The position numbers were made by a program, and so were the translations under genes. DNA of 64,000 nt from Candidatus Bandiella numerosa. GTDB lineage: Bacteria; Pseudomonadota; Alphaproteobacteria; Rickettsiales; Midichloriaceae. Each line of letters begins with the position of its first letter. Positions within the stretch are counted from its first letter, which is position 1. The DNA lies in the NCBI RefSeq assembly GCF_029981845.1, contig NZ_CP104164.1, positions 1,364,001-1,428,000 on the forward strand. Reading direction: 5' to 3'. Under the pieces are notes generated by a model. The model was not told the DNA's origin and ran no database searches. It was given only the letters and a program-made list of their open reading frames with translations. Shown one piece after another: positions 35,760 through 45,584 of the stretch.

Positions 35760-37136
35760 ATGACTTCTGGAACAGGCAAAGTTTATCCTCAATCTGTTAG
35801 CGGTAAGTATAGGTCAATTAAGAATAGCGTAAATTACGCTTTATTGTTTGTATATTTTTTTGGCTCCTGGATTAGGTGGAACAGAGAACAAGGATTGCCT
35901 AATCAAGCTATTATGATTGATTTACCTGCGAGAAAAGGCTACTTCTTTGGTTTACAAATCTGGTCTGATGAAATTTATTATATCACTATAATTTTGATTT
36001 TATCTGCCTTGGCATTATTTATCTTCACAACACTTTATGGAAGACTTTGGTGCGGCTACACTTGCCCTCAAACAGTATTTACTGATTTTTTTATAAAAAT
36101 TGAAACTTTTTTTCAGGGAGATAGAAATAATCGTATTCGACTAGATGAATCTTACCTTTCGAAAGAAAAGTTTATAAAAAAATCTCTAACTTATCTAACT
36201 TGGCTATTACTTGCATTCATTTTCGCTTTCAGCTGGGTGGCATATTTTCAAGATGTTTTTGATTTAACCATAAATGTTATTAATCTTGATTTAACTTTTT
36301 CTACTAAAATCTGGTTAATATCACTTACATTTGCAACTTTTATCTTTGCTGGATTTTTAAGAGAAAAGGTTTGTATATATATGTGCCCATATGGAAGATT
36401 TCAATCTGCAATGATTGAAAATAACACAAAATTAGTGACATACAACCATTATAGAGGTGAACCCAGAGGAAAACAATTGGAGCAAAAAACTGGAGATTGC
36501 ATTGATTGTTTTAGGTGTGTTTTAGTATGTCCTACAGGAATAGATATAAGGGATGGATTGCAAATGGAATGTATAGGGTGTGGGCTATGTGTTGATGCTT
36601 GTAATCAAGTGATGGAAAAGATAGGCAAAGAAAAAAATCTTATTTTATATACTAGTTTTAACGCTTTAAAAAATGGGCTAACTGATGAAAAATTAATAAA
36701 AAAAATATTTAAAGTTAAAAATCTTCTTTATGGAGCTATCTTTGTTATTTTCACAACTTTTGCAATAAATAATTTGATGAATAAATCAGATATAAATCTC
36801 GTATTGATAAAAGAAAGGGCTCCACTTTTTACTATAACACCAAATGGACAAATACGTAATTCGTATACATTAAAAATCCAGAATAAATCTGCAAGACCTA
36901 GGAAATTCATAATTTATGCAGAGAGTCTAGAACCATATGAAATCAAAATACAAAGTAATGATGAGTGTTTTGAAAAAAAATGCTTTATAAATTTAGATCC
37001 AGAACTGGAGGACGAATTCAAAATCTTTATTTGGTCAAACAACAATTTGCTACATGAAAAGATTTTTTATTTAATTTTAAAGGATATTGAAAATGATAAA
37101 ATATATAAGGAAAAAAATATGTTTATTTTTAATTAA
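35760..37136 (+). CDS. ccoG: Cytochrome c oxidase accessory protein CcoG (FixG/RdxA)
   Basis: A membrane iron-sulfur protein that helps deliver copper to cbb3-type oxidase. Hydrophobic helices occur at about 25-40, 65-90, 135-160, 180-200 and 320-340. WCGYTCPQTVF follows the second helix. Two 4Fe-4S motifs, CIDCFRCVLVCP and CIGCGLCVDACNQ, are in the central cytosolic part. The C-terminal approximately 110 residues form an immunoglobulin-like periplasmic domain. At 458 residues it is full length. The ccoNOQP oxidase genes are not in the window. It lies 25 bases after trxA and 15 before dsbB. Confidence 0.94.
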   Translation: MTSGTGKVYPQSVSGKYRSIKNSVNYALLFVYFFGSWIRWNREQGLPNQAIMIDLPARKGYFFGLQIWSDEIYYITIILILSALALFIFTTLYGRLWCGYTCPQTVFTDFFIKIETFFQGDRNNRIRLDESYLSKEKFIKKSLTYLTWLLLAFIFAFSWVAYFQDVFDLTINVINLDLTFSTKIWLISLTFATFIFAGFLREKVCIYMCPYGRFQSAMIENNTKLVTYNHYRGEPRGKQLEQKTGDCIDCFRCVLVCPTGIDIRDGLQMECIGCGLCVDACNQVMEKIGKEKNLILYTSFNALKNGLTDEKLIKKIFKVKNLLYGAIFVIFTTFAINNLMNKSDINLVLIKERAPLFTITPNGQIRNSYTLKIQNKSARPRKFIIYAESLEPYEIKIQSNDECFEKKCFINLDPELEDEFKIFIWSNNNLLHEKIFYLILKDIENDKIYKEKNMFIFN

Positions 37137-37151
37137 TGTTTTATAAAAATC

Positions 37152-37643
37152 ATGTTGGACAAGATTTTCTCAAATAAAAAAATTATCATTTTATTTCTTA
37201 GTCTGATTCCTTTAGCAATTGTATACATATCAGAATATTTTTTTGAAATTCTACCCTGCAAATTATGCATCTATCAGAGAATTCCATATATTATAATAGG
37301 AATCATCACTATAGCCAACATATTGAAGTTATTCAAAAATGCACTTAATAAAATTATCAACCTTACAATTGAAATTTTATTGATAATTAATTTTTCAATT
37401 GCGATTTTTCATTACGGAATAGAAAAGAGATTTCTTAGATTTCAAAGTAATTGTATAAACAATCTCAAAGATGCCCAAAATTTTGAGGATTATAAAAAAA
37501 TGTTAGCAAATCAAGATTATATTCTTTGCGATCAAGTGAGTTATGAATTTTTTGGTGTGCCAATTAGTATATGGAATGCAATATATGCTTTCATTTTCTT
37601 TTTATTAGTAATAAAATTTAACAAAAATGGTGATTTAAAATGA
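37152..37643 (+). CDS. dsbB: Disulfide bond formation protein DsbB-like
   Basis: A four-helix inner-membrane quinone reductase that reoxidises DsbA-type oxidases. LPCKLCIYQRIPY has the first CxxC pair and the conserved Tyr-Gln-Arg; the second periplasmic loop holds two further Cys (SNCINNL and ILCDQVSYEFFGVPIS), the last followed by the usual GVPISxWNA. All four functional cysteines are present. 163 residues is normal. It overlaps coq7 by 4 bases (ATGA), so the quinone-using enzyme and a ubiquinone-biosynthesis enzyme are translationally coupled. Confidence 0.9.
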   Translation: MLDKIFSNKKIIILFLSLIPLAIVYISEYFFEILPCKLCIYQRIPYIIIGIITIANILKLFKNALNKIINLTIEILLIINFSIAIFHYGIEKRFLRFQSNCINNLKDAQNFEDYKKMLANQDYILCDQVSYEFFGVPISIWNAIYAFIFFLLVIKFNKNGDLK

Positions 37644-38170
37644 GTAAAAAGAATGACAAAAATTTTATAGAGCAGGTCATTAGAGTCAACCATGCTGGCG
37701 AATTTGGCGCAAAAAGAATATATGAAGGGCAAATAAAATATTTAAAAAATGATGACGATTTAGAAACTGTGAAACATATGTATAATCAGGAACTTGAGCA
37801 TTTGGATTTTTTTAACAAGGAGCTAATCAACAGAGATATTAGACCTACACTTTTGATGCCTTTATGGAATAAACTTGGCTTTCTACTTGGTGCTGTTACT
37901 GCAAAAATGGGTACTAAATCTGCAATGGCATGTACAGTAGCAGTTGAAGAGGTTATTGAAGAACATTATCAGCAACAAATTGAAAAATTGAAAAAAAATC
38001 CAAAAGAAAAGGCATTACTTAATAAAATTAAAAAATTCCAACAAGAGGAAGCTGAGCACAAAGAAATAGGAATAAAGCATGACGCTCTAGAGTCACCAGG
38101 ATATACAATATTAAATACTTGCATAAAAAGAGCTAGTAAATGCGCTATTTGGTTGAGTAAAAGATTTTAG
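37640..38170 (+). CDS. coq7: 3-demethoxyubiquinol 3-hydroxylase (Coq7)
   Basis: A di-iron monooxygenase for the next-to-last step of ubiquinone biosynthesis. Ferritin-like iron ligands are visible: NHAGEFGAKRIYEGQ, QELEHLDFF, AVEEVIEEHY, and EEAEHKE, giving the paired Glu/ExxH pattern. It has 176 residues, typical of alphaproteobacterial and mitochondrial forms. It ends the trxA-ccoG-dsbB-coq7 run and converges on murA (89-base gap with no clear terminator). Confidence 0.95.
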   Translation: MSKKNDKNFIEQVIRVNHAGEFGAKRIYEGQIKYLKNDDDLETVKHMYNQELEHLDFFNKELINRDIRPTLLMPLWNKLGFLLGAVTAKMGTKSAMACTVAVEEVIEEHYQQQIEKLKKNPKEKALLNKIKKFQQEEAEHKEIGIKHDALESPGYTILNTCIKRASKCAIWLSKRF

Positions 38171-38259
38171 GGCACCGTCAAGTTAAACGTACCTAGGGTA
38201 ATGCTATAAAATACAGTAATCTTGTTTTTCTTATTTAAATGTATTTGCACTACATGATT

Positions 38260-39585
38260 TTAGTTTTCAATTCTTTTTAATTTAATATTGGTATTCTTAA
38301 GCTTTTCCAGAAGATTGCCATATCCCCTTTCTATTTGCTCAGCAACATCAAGCCTAGTTTCACCTTCGGCTAAAACTGCAGCTATTAAATAAGCTAGCCC
38401 TGCTCTTAAATCTGGAGTAATTAATGGCGAAGATATGGATTTTAGCTTTGTTGGACCATGAATTAATGCACTATGAAGATGGTCTTGCCCCCTATATCTA
38501 CATTTCACAGAGCCCAAACATGAGCTTACTGTTTCAGTTTTTGCACCAAGTTTATTTAATATATCTAGATAACCAAATCTTTTTTCATGGACTGTTTCAT
38601 GGATAACAGATATGCCATTAGCTTGCGTAAGAATTGTTGCAAATGGTTGTTGCCAATCAGTAGAAAAGCCAGGATAAACATCAGTTTCTATTTCAGTGGA
38701 TTTTAAATTTTCCTTCCTAAAAAACACTATACTATCATCTTTTAAAAATTTAAATCCTCCTCCAATTTTATTAAAGTGTGGTAAAAAATTACCCAGCAAA
38801 TCTGGTCTGATTCCAGAGACTTCAATCTCGCCATTTGATGCACAAGCAAGTGATGCCCATGAGGCAGCTTCTATTCTATCACCAGCAAGAAAAAAGTTTG
38901 TACCACTTAATTTCTCAACTCCTTGGACAATTAGCTCCCTATTACCTGAAAGAAATATTATAGCACCCATAGAACGTAACATTGTAATTAATTCTATGAT
39001 TTCAGGCTCTAATGCAATATTGTTTATAATACTAGTTCCTTCCGCAAGTACACTTAAAAATAAGCAAGTTTCTGTTGCCCCTACAGATGGATATGGTAAT
39101 TCTATATGCGCAGCTTTAAGCCGCCCCTTAGATTCTGCAATGTACTTATTGCCCTTTTTATTCACTTCAGCGCCAAATTTTCTTATTGCTTCAACATGGT
39201 AATCAACGTTCCGTTGACCAATATGATCTCCTCCAACAGTAGGTACGATAGCTTTTCCAAGCCTATGAAGTAAAATACTTAGAAGTAAAATAGGAACCCT
39301 GTTAGTTTTTGTATCTGGTAATGATGCTTCATGTTCCGTTATTTTAGTTGCATCAATGTGCATTATATTAATGTCTTGTCTCCAATCAACTTTTACACCA
39401 GCAGACATTAATAATTCTTTTGTAATCTCTACATCTCCAATATTTGGCATCCCTCTGAGCACTGTTTGATCTGAAGATAGTAAAGCTGCGACCATAGCTT
39501 TAGTTGCTAGATTTTTCGCCCCCATGCAAGAAATTCTTCCATGAATTGGGATTCCACCTTGAATAATATATGAAATACTTTGCAT
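38260..39585 (-). CDS. murA: UDP-N-acetylglucosamine 1-carboxyvinyltransferase with Asp in place of the catalytic Cys
   Basis: First committed step of peptidoglycan synthesis: adds enolpyruvate to UDP-GlcNAc. Conserved parts are GAKNLATKAMVAALL (substrate Lys), RVPILLLS, TDWQQPFATIL and PDLRAGLAYLIAAVLAEGET with IERGY near the end. The loop that normally reads GGCxIGxR reads VGGDHIGQR, so the fosfomycin-reactive Cys115 equivalent is Asp120 (GAT, 39226-39228). Cys-to-Asp MurA is known in Chlamydia, Mycobacterium and Borrelia, where it gives intrinsic fosfomycin resistance and stays active. 441 residues, slightly long. It sits 36 bases downstream of the phosphohexomutase. Confidence 0.93.
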   Translation of the reverse strand: MQSISYIIQGGIPIHGRISCMGAKNLATKAMVAALLSSDQTVLRGMPNIGDVEITKELLMSAGVKVDWRQDINIMHIDATKITEHEASLPDTKTNRVPILLLSILLHRLGKAIVPTVGGDHIGQRNVDYHVEAIRKFGAEVNKKGNKYIAESKGRLKAAHIELPYPSVGATETCLFLSVLAEGTSIINNIALEPEIIELITMLRSMGAIIFLSGNRELIVQGVEKLSGTNFFLAGDRIEAASWASLACASNGEIEVSGIRPDLLGNFLPHFNKIGGGFKFLKDDSIVFFRKENLKSTEIETDVYPGFSTDWQQPFATILTQANGISVIHETVHEKRFGYLDILNKLGAKTETVSSCLGSVKCRYRGQDHLHSALIHGPTKLKSISSPLITPDLRAGLAYLIAAVLAEGETRLDVAEQIERGYGNLLEKLKNTNIKLKRIEN

Positions 39586-39621
39586 TATACTCTTAATTAG
39601 TTAAAAATTATCAACTCCGAT

Positions 39622-40992
39622 TTAACGAAGTATATTTGATAAATGTGTTAATATAAAGTTAAAATTGTCTTCGGAATATCCTTCAAACCTTATTGTTAAT
39701 GAGTCTTCAGTATTGGAACTTCTAATTAGCCACCACCCTTTCTCACACTCAACCCTTATTCCATCAATATTATTATATTGAATCTTTTTACTATTTAATA
39801 AATTTTTTATCTTATGAATAATGAAAATTTTTTGATTACCTTTGCATGGAATTTTTATTTCAGGAGACACAAAGATTTTAGGCAAAGAATCAAAATAATC
39901 TCTATTTTTTTGCTCTAATAGTAGATAAACAAGCTTACATGAGGCAAACAACGCGTCATCAAATCCAAAATAATTTTCCTTAAAAAACATATGCCCACTC
40001 ACTTCCCCTGCCAACAAAGCATTACTATTTATTATTTTATCCTTTATGTTAGCATGACCAGTTTTATATAATTCAACTTCACCTCCATCTTTGTAAATTT
40101 TATCCACAATAGTTTTGCTACTTTTAATATCTGCAATAATTTTTGGCCTTATATGCCTTTTTAATAAATCTTTCGAGAAAAAAGCTAACAACTCATCCCC
40201 TAAAATTACTCTACAATCTTTATTTATAAAAACTAATCTATCAGCATCACCATCTAATGCTATACCAAAATCACATCTATATTTTTGAATTGCAATTTTT
40301 AATTTAATAAGATTTTCTTCATTAGTAGGGTCTACGTAACGGTACCTCACATCATCATTGACAAAAATATGCATTCCTGGCAACTTTTTGACCATCTTTT
40401 TTAAAATTTCAGCTAAAGATGAATTACAAATATCCCATGCAATTTTTAGTCTACTATTAAATTCACTTTTAATAAAATGTGTTATTGGATCAGTAATATT
40501 ATCTAGATACACTTGATTAATATTTACCTCATTTATGGATCCCCGCTTTTTTGAGAACGAAATGTTTCCATTTTTTGCAATGTTGTAAATTTTAATTAGG
40601 TTATTGCCAAAAAATGGCTTTTTATCAATAATAATTTTAAACCCATTATATTCTACTGGATTATGCGAGGCTGTAACCATCACTCCACAATTAGTATCAC
40701 TTATAGTATTACAAGCATAATATAGTATTGGAGTGGCAATTAACCCTAAATTTAGCGTATCCAATCCAACATCTAAAAATCCTTCAATAAGCCTATTTTT
40801 TAACATTGGTGAACTTTTTCTGCCATCATAACCAATACATACTTTTGATTTGATAGCTTTATTTTTTATATACGTCCCTAAACTACAACCTAAAAAATAC
40901 GCATCACTTTCAGCTAAATCTGTTTTAAACTCCCCCCTAATATCATATTCCTTAATTATTTTTGTTTTGAAGACATGCTTTTTGCATGACAT
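39622..40992 (-). CDS. Phosphomannomutase/phosphoglucomutase (alpha-D-phosphohexomutase)
   Basis: Interconverts hexose-1- and 6-phosphates for envelope sugar synthesis. Four family blocks are visible: KEYDIRGEF (domain 1), VTASHNPVEYNG with the phosphoserine, LDGDADRLVFI (metal loop), GEVSGHMFFKENYFGFDDALFA (sugar binding) and RSSNTEDSLTIRFEG (phosphate binding). 456 residues matches the AlgC/ManB type. The start ATG (40992) lies 41 bases inside bolA; it cannot be moved much downstream because KEYDIRG begins at about residue 14. Probably co-transcribed with bolA and murA. Confidence 0.9.
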   Translation of the reverse strand: MSCKKHVFKTKIIKEYDIRGEFKTDLAESDAYFLGCSLGTYIKNKAIKSKVCIGYDGRKSSPMLKNRLIEGFLDVGLDTLNLGLIATPILYYACNTISDTNCGVMVTASHNPVEYNGFKIIIDKKPFFGNNLIKIYNIAKNGNISFSKKRGSINEVNINQVYLDNITDPITHFIKSEFNSRLKIAWDICNSSLAEILKKMVKKLPGMHIFVNDDVRYRYVDPTNEENLIKLKIAIQKYRCDFGIALDGDADRLVFINKDCRVILGDELLAFFSKDLLKRHIRPKIIADIKSSKTIVDKIYKDGGEVELYKTGHANIKDKIINSNALLAGEVSGHMFFKENYFGFDDALFASCKLVYLLLEQKNRDYFDSLPKIFVSPEIKIPCKGNQKIFIIHKIKNLLNSKKIQYNNIDGIRVECEKGWWLIRSSNTEDSLTIRFEGYSEDNFNFILTHLSNILR

Positions 40993-41284
40993 TATTATCT
41001 ATATACTCCTTCCCATTGTACGCCTTTATCTTTAAGGCATGAATAATTTTAAACTCATCTTTTAATATTTGATTTATAATCTTATGTCTACCCAATAAAT
41101 TAACATAATCAAAATCCCTTGCAACAATCATTAATGACAAGTGTGTACCTCCTGCTTTCGCTTCCTCATTATGATTGGCATGCAAATAAGATTCATCTTT
41201 TAAATTAAGAAAAATAACATCAAGCTTTTCTCTTAACTTATTTTCAATTTGATCTTTAATATTAATTTTTGTAGCCTGACGCAT
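40952..41284 (-). CDS. bolA: BolA family protein
   Basis: 110 residues with the BolA pattern: HANHNEEAKAGGTHLSLMIVA (His and Thr-His), FDYVNLLGRHKIINQIL (the RH pair) and IHALKIKAYNG. BolA proteins pair with monothiol glutaredoxins, bind [2Fe-2S] clusters and act in iron-sulfur maturation or gene control. Its start overlaps the end of the UbiH-like gene by 23 bases, and its end overlaps the phosphohexomutase start by 41 bases, so the C-terminal tail beyond KAYNG may not be conserved. Confidence 0.88.
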   Translation of the reverse strand: MRQATKINIKDQIENKLREKLDVIFLNLKDESYLHANHNEEAKAGGTHLSLMIVARDFDYVNLLGRHKIINQILKDEFKIIHALKIKAYNGKEYIDNNVMQKACLQNKNN

Positions 41285-42452
41285 AACTCATTATATATTT
41301 TTTAAGCGGATTAAAATTGTTAATAACTTTAAGCCCATATTTGCGCAAAATCCTAACTGGAACCCAATTAGAGGAAAATATTTTATTGATATTATGAGTG
41401 CTATTAATCATTAAATTAACATCAAATTCTCTTTTTTTGCTATATTGATTTAATAAATTACTTGAACAAATATCCAAACCTAGCTCTATATTCTCTCTTA
41501 TTAACTCTTCTATCAATTGTACATCTCTTAACCCCAAGTTCAACCCCTGCCCTGCTATTGGATGAATGCTGTGCATTGCATCTCCGCAAAGAACAACCCT
41601 GCCCTTCACATATGATTGTGCATATACTAAATTAAGGGGGAAATATATTACATCTGATATAATTTCAATATTTCCTAATTTACTATCTAATTTGCCTTCT
41701 ACGAGATATTTTAGGTCATCTCTTGACATCAATGATAGTATTTTGCCAACTCCACTTTGATCAGTCCACACAATGCATGATTCATATCCACCCTTTTTAG
41801 GTAATATAGCAAAAGGACCAGATTTTAAAAATTTTTCTACTGCTATGCCCTGATGATCAAATTCGTGCTTTAAATCAAGAACAATAGCATCTTGTTTATA
41901 ACTAATTCGCTTTGTTTTTATCCCAATTAATTCCCTTGTTTTGGAATTTTTACCCTCCGCTACTACTAATAATTTAGAAGTTAAGATTTTGGTTTTTGAA
42001 AGTCTTACCTCTATGTTGTATGGATGGTTGATAACCTGCGAAATTTCATGTTTTGAATAAATTTTTATACTTTTATACTTTTTTACCTCTTCATTTAATG
42101 ATCCTAGTATGTATGTTTCATCAACCATAAAGCCAAAATTTTGCAAACCTAAATTATCTGGATCAAAAATAAGATTTTCATTATTTTCACAATCTTCAAT
42201 TAAAATTTGATTTATTGCCTGAGCATGGCTTTTTATGTAATCTGCTATACCAATATTTTTAAAAATCTCCATAGATGCCGAAGCAATAGCGAATATTCTA
42301 CTCGGAAATTTTGACTTAAAATTAGCATTTTTATAAGTCTCATCATTATCTATAATAGCAATTTTCAAATCCTGCTTTGCCAACAAGCACGCAAGGGACA
42401 TTCCTATATATCCTGCTCCGCTGATAATAATGTCAAATTCAGTCTTTTTCAT
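41262..42452 (-). CDS. UbiH/UbiF/COQ6-family FAD-dependent monooxygenase
   Basis: A flavoprotein hydroxylase for the ubiquinone ring. N-terminal Rossmann motif DIIISGAGYIGMSLAC (GxGxxG), a middle DG-like segment, and GDAMHSIHPIAGQGLNLGLRD, the second FAD-binding motif of the family. About 396 residues from ATG 42452 (the TTG at 42470 is less likely). The start lies inside the last codons of the RND gene, an overlap that suggests translational coupling. Along with coq7 this implies ubiquinone synthesis. Which ring position it hydroxylates cannot be told from sequence alone. Confidence 0.88.
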   Translation of the reverse strand: MKKTEFDIIISGAGYIGMSLACLLAKQDLKIAIIDNDETYKNANFKSKFPSRIFAIASASMEIFKNIGIADYIKSHAQAINQILIEDCENNENLIFDPDNLGLQNFGFMVDETYILGSLNEEVKKYKSIKIYSKHEISQVINHPYNIEVRLSKTKILTSKLLVVAEGKNSKTRELIGIKTKRISYKQDAIVLDLKHEFDHQGIAVEKFLKSGPFAILPKKGGYESCIVWTDQSGVGKILSLMSRDDLKYLVEGKLDSKLGNIEIISDVIYFPLNLVYAQSYVKGRVVLCGDAMHSIHPIAGQGLNLGLRDVQLIEELIRENIELGLDICSSNLLNQYSKKREFDVNLMINSTHNINKIFSSNWVPVRILRKYGLKVINNFNPLKKYIMSYASGYKN

Positions 42453-45400
42453 TTTTATTAAATGGATCAAACCTTTTTCCTATAAGTAACAAGCATGGGG
42501 TGAAAAACAATGTCAAAATTGTTGCAAATGCTAACCCACCCGCTATTGAGGTTGAAAGTTGTCGCCACCATTGACTTGAAGGAGCGTCATATGTAATTTC
42601 GCGAGTGAAAAAATTAATTGTCAAACCAAAAATCATTGGTAATAACCCAAGTATCGCAGTGGTAGCTGTTAATAATATTGGTCTTACCCTTTGAATACCT
42701 GCTCTAATTATTGAATCCCTCACATCATGCCCATTTTTCCTTAAATACTGATAAGTATCAATAAATAATATGTTATTATTTAACACTATCCCAGATAATG
42801 CAATAACTCCAATTCCACACATAACTATACCAAAAGGCTGCCATGTTATTATCAAGCCAAGCAATACACCAACTGTAGATAAAAACACAGCACTCATAAC
42901 AACTATAGTATGGTAAAATGAGTTAAATTGAACTAACATTATCATGAACATCATAATTAAAGCCAGCGAAAATGCCCTTCCCAAAAAATCTGATGATTCT
43001 TTTTGATCTTCGCTTTCACCCTTAAATTCATAATCAATTCCCTCTTCTACATTTTTACTCAACCACTCATTAAGCTCTTTTATTTTATCATCGACTAAAA
43101 CACCCTTTTCTACATCTGCCTTGATTGTAATTACACTGCGTCTATCCACCCTATTTATCCTATTGATTTTATCCGTCGCTTTTCTAGTTGCAAAATTTGT
43201 TATGGGAATTCGTTTATTCTCTTTATTGACAATTTTAAATTTATCAATTTCGTTAATGTTCCTGCTTTCTGGGTTTAACCTTAACACTATATCTACTTCA
43301 TCATCAGAGTAGTCTGGCCTAAAACTAGATACTTTAAACCCGTCAGTAAATAAACGCAAGTTATCACCCACTTCTCTAGCATTAAGTTTAAAAATTGTTG
43401 CTAACTCTCTGTCGATATCTATTTTCCAATCAATGCCGGGAGCAGAACTAGTATCTTCAATATCTTTGAAACCACCCATTTGCTCCATAGCTAATTCAAC
43501 TTTATTAACAAATTTTGGCACCTGATCAAAATCTCTTGAGCTAAAATTAACAGAAATTGGTTTAGTCTGTGAGGGGCCATTACTTTGTTCTAAAATTTCA
43601 ACCTCTACACCATCAATTCCAGATAGTCTTTCTCTAATATCCTTAAATATAGCATCTGCTTTTCTCCTAGTTTTCCAATTAGCAAGTTCTAATTGTATTG
43701 TTGCTATAGTATTCTGTGGAATAGAATTATCTCTATCAAAATCTCCGCTTTTTGTATAAAACACTTTGATGTCAGATGTCATATTTATAATCTTCTTTTC
43801 AACAGATTTAGCTATTTTATCTCTTTCCTCCAGAGATAAATCGCCACCAGTTTTAATCGCCACCACTGCATTTTCTGGTTCAATTTTCGGAAAAAACTCT
43901 ACTCCCGTACCTAATACTCCAAAAAATACGTATACAGAAATCAAAATTACTAAACCTGACAATATAAATGTCTTAGGTTTATTCAAGACTCTTTCCAATA
44001 AATCATGATATTTTTTTGATAAACCTTTAAGATTATCAATGTCACCCTCTTCAGCTGCTTTCATCGAATTTATAGTTTTAATGTCAAATTCCTTGGGTTT
44101 TCCAAATAATGGTCCCATCGATGGTTGAAAAAATAATGCAAATAGAAGAGAATTTGTGAGTATTATTATAACAGTGATTGGCATATACTTCATAAATTGT
44201 CCAATTACACCGGGCCAAAATAATAAAGGCATAAATACCATAATTTTCACAAGAGTTGATGTAACAATAGGCCAAAACATTCTGGTGGCAGAATGAATAA
44301 AGGCAACTTTTATATCCATACCTTCAATAATTTTTCTATCAGCATATTCACTAACAACTATTGCATCATCCACTATCATTCCAACCGTAAGTATCAAACT
44401 AAACAACACAACAACATTAAGGGTATATCCAGAAATCTCCAATACCAATATGCCCACCAAAAAGGAAGATGGGATTGAAAGCGCTATCAATAGCGCAGAT
44501 CTTCCTCCAACTGAAAAAATAACAACTATAGTCACCAATATCACTGCTAGCAATATTCCATTTTCTAGATCATCCACCATGTTTATAATGTTCTCTGACT
44601 GATCTTGAGAATAAATAATATCAAGATTACTTGGTAAATAAATTTTCTGGTCATCAATTATTTTTTTTACTTCTGTAACCGTGGAAATAATATTAGCTCC
44701 AGTTCTTTTTGATACTTCCAAAACAATTGCTGGCTTCCCATTAACTCTAGCTATATATTCTGGATCTTTATAAGTTTTTTTAATCTTTGCTATATCTTTT
44801 AACTTAATTACCTTACTCCCATCAGAAAATATTGGAAAATTATATAACTCATTTACAGATTCTATTGTACTTGGAATCTTAACAGAAAAAGTTCCTCCTT
44901 CATTTTTAACTTTTCCTATAGCAACCAATGAGTTATTTTCAGCGATCATTTGGCCTATTTGCGATAAGCTGAATCCATAAAATTCAAGCGTTTCAGGTTC
45001 AACCATTATTTCTACAACATCCGTTCTGTCACCGCTAATATTAACACTCAATACATCTTGGGCGTTCTCAACTTTATCCCTTAATTTTCTCGCTATCGCA
45101 ATCAGACTTTCTTGTGGTATTTCTCCCGTTAAAATTACATTTAAAACAGGCATCAAACTTAAATTGATCTCTTTTATTACTGGCTTATCGGTATTCTTAG
45201 GTAATTCATGCTCAGTATCATTGACTTTTGCTCTTACATCGCTTAATGCTTTATCACTATCAAATCCTGCATGAAATGTAATCAAAATTACACCACTACC
45301 CTCATAAGCATATGACTTTAATTCTTTAATTCCTGAGATATTCCTTAAAGCCATTTCCATAGGCTTAAGAAGTAATTTTTGAGAATCAGTAGGAGAAATT

Positions 45401-45561
45401 CCCTGATGGGTTATTACCGTATAAATAATCGGTATTTTTACATCAGGACTATCCTCTTTAGGTATCGCAATGTAGGAAAAATACCCACAAACAACCAACA
45501 CAAACAACAACAAAATTGTTGCCCTTTTTCTTAGGGTAAATGATTTAATTATATTTTCCAT
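42439..45561 (-). CDS. RND-family efflux transporter permease (AcrB-like)
   Basis: 1040 residues with the RND duplication: helix 1 near 13-32, a large periplasmic domain, helices 2-6 with GMIVDDAIVVSEY (paired Asp of the proton relay), a second periplasmic domain, and GVIALSGIVLNNNILFID in the second half. AcrB-type pumps export drugs, lipids or metabolites using the proton gradient with an adaptor protein and TolC. No adaptor gene is adjacent in this window; the 95-residue membrane protein 23 bases upstream is not an obvious adaptor. Downstream genes overlap it. Substrate unknown. Confidence 0.9.
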   Translation of the reverse strand: MENIIKSFTLRKRATILLLFVLVVCGYFSYIAIPKEDSPDVKIPIIYTVITHQGISPTDSQKLLLKPMEMALRNISGIKELKSYAYEGSGVILITFHAGFDSDKALSDVRAKVNDTEHELPKNTDKPVIKEINLSLMPVLNVILTGEIPQESLIAIARKLRDKVENAQDVLSVNISGDRTDVVEIMVEPETLEFYGFSLSQIGQMIAENNSLVAIGKVKNEGGTFSVKIPSTIESVNELYNFPIFSDGSKVIKLKDIAKIKKTYKDPEYIARVNGKPAIVLEVSKRTGANIISTVTEVKKIIDDQKIYLPSNLDIIYSQDQSENIINMVDDLENGILLAVILVTIVVIFSVGGRSALLIALSIPSSFLVGILVLEISGYTLNVVVLFSLILTVGMIVDDAIVVSEYADRKIIEGMDIKVAFIHSATRMFWPIVTSTLVKIMVFMPLLFWPGVIGQFMKYMPITVIIILTNSLLFALFFQPSMGPLFGKPKEFDIKTINSMKAAEEGDIDNLKGLSKKYHDLLERVLNKPKTFILSGLVILISVYVFFGVLGTGVEFFPKIEPENAVVAIKTGGDLSLEERDKIAKSVEKKIINMTSDIKVFYTKSGDFDRDNSIPQNTIATIQLELANWKTRRKADAIFKDIRERLSGIDGVEVEILEQSNGPSQTKPISVNFSSRDFDQVPKFVNKVELAMEQMGGFKDIEDTSSAPGIDWKIDIDRELATIFKLNAREVGDNLRLFTDGFKVSSFRPDYSDDEVDIVLRLNPESRNINEIDKFKIVNKENKRIPITNFATRKATDKINRINRVDRRSVITIKADVEKGVLVDDKIKELNEWLSKNVEEGIDYEFKGESEDQKESSDFLGRAFSLALIMMFMIMLVQFNSFYHTIVVMSAVFLSTVGVLLGLIITWQPFGIVMCGIGVIALSGIVLNNNILFIDTYQYLRKNGHDVRDSIIRAGIQRVRPILLTATTAILGLLPMIFGLTINFFTREITYDAPSSQWWRQLSTSIAGGLAFATILTLFFTPCLLLIGKRFDPFNKNEKD

Positions 45562-45584
45562 AATAAGTAATCAAACTTTGCTAT

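Noticed and set aside
38696..39202. 168-codon open frame on the plus strand
   Set aside because: Antisense shadow of murA, whose minus-strand product is clearly conserved.
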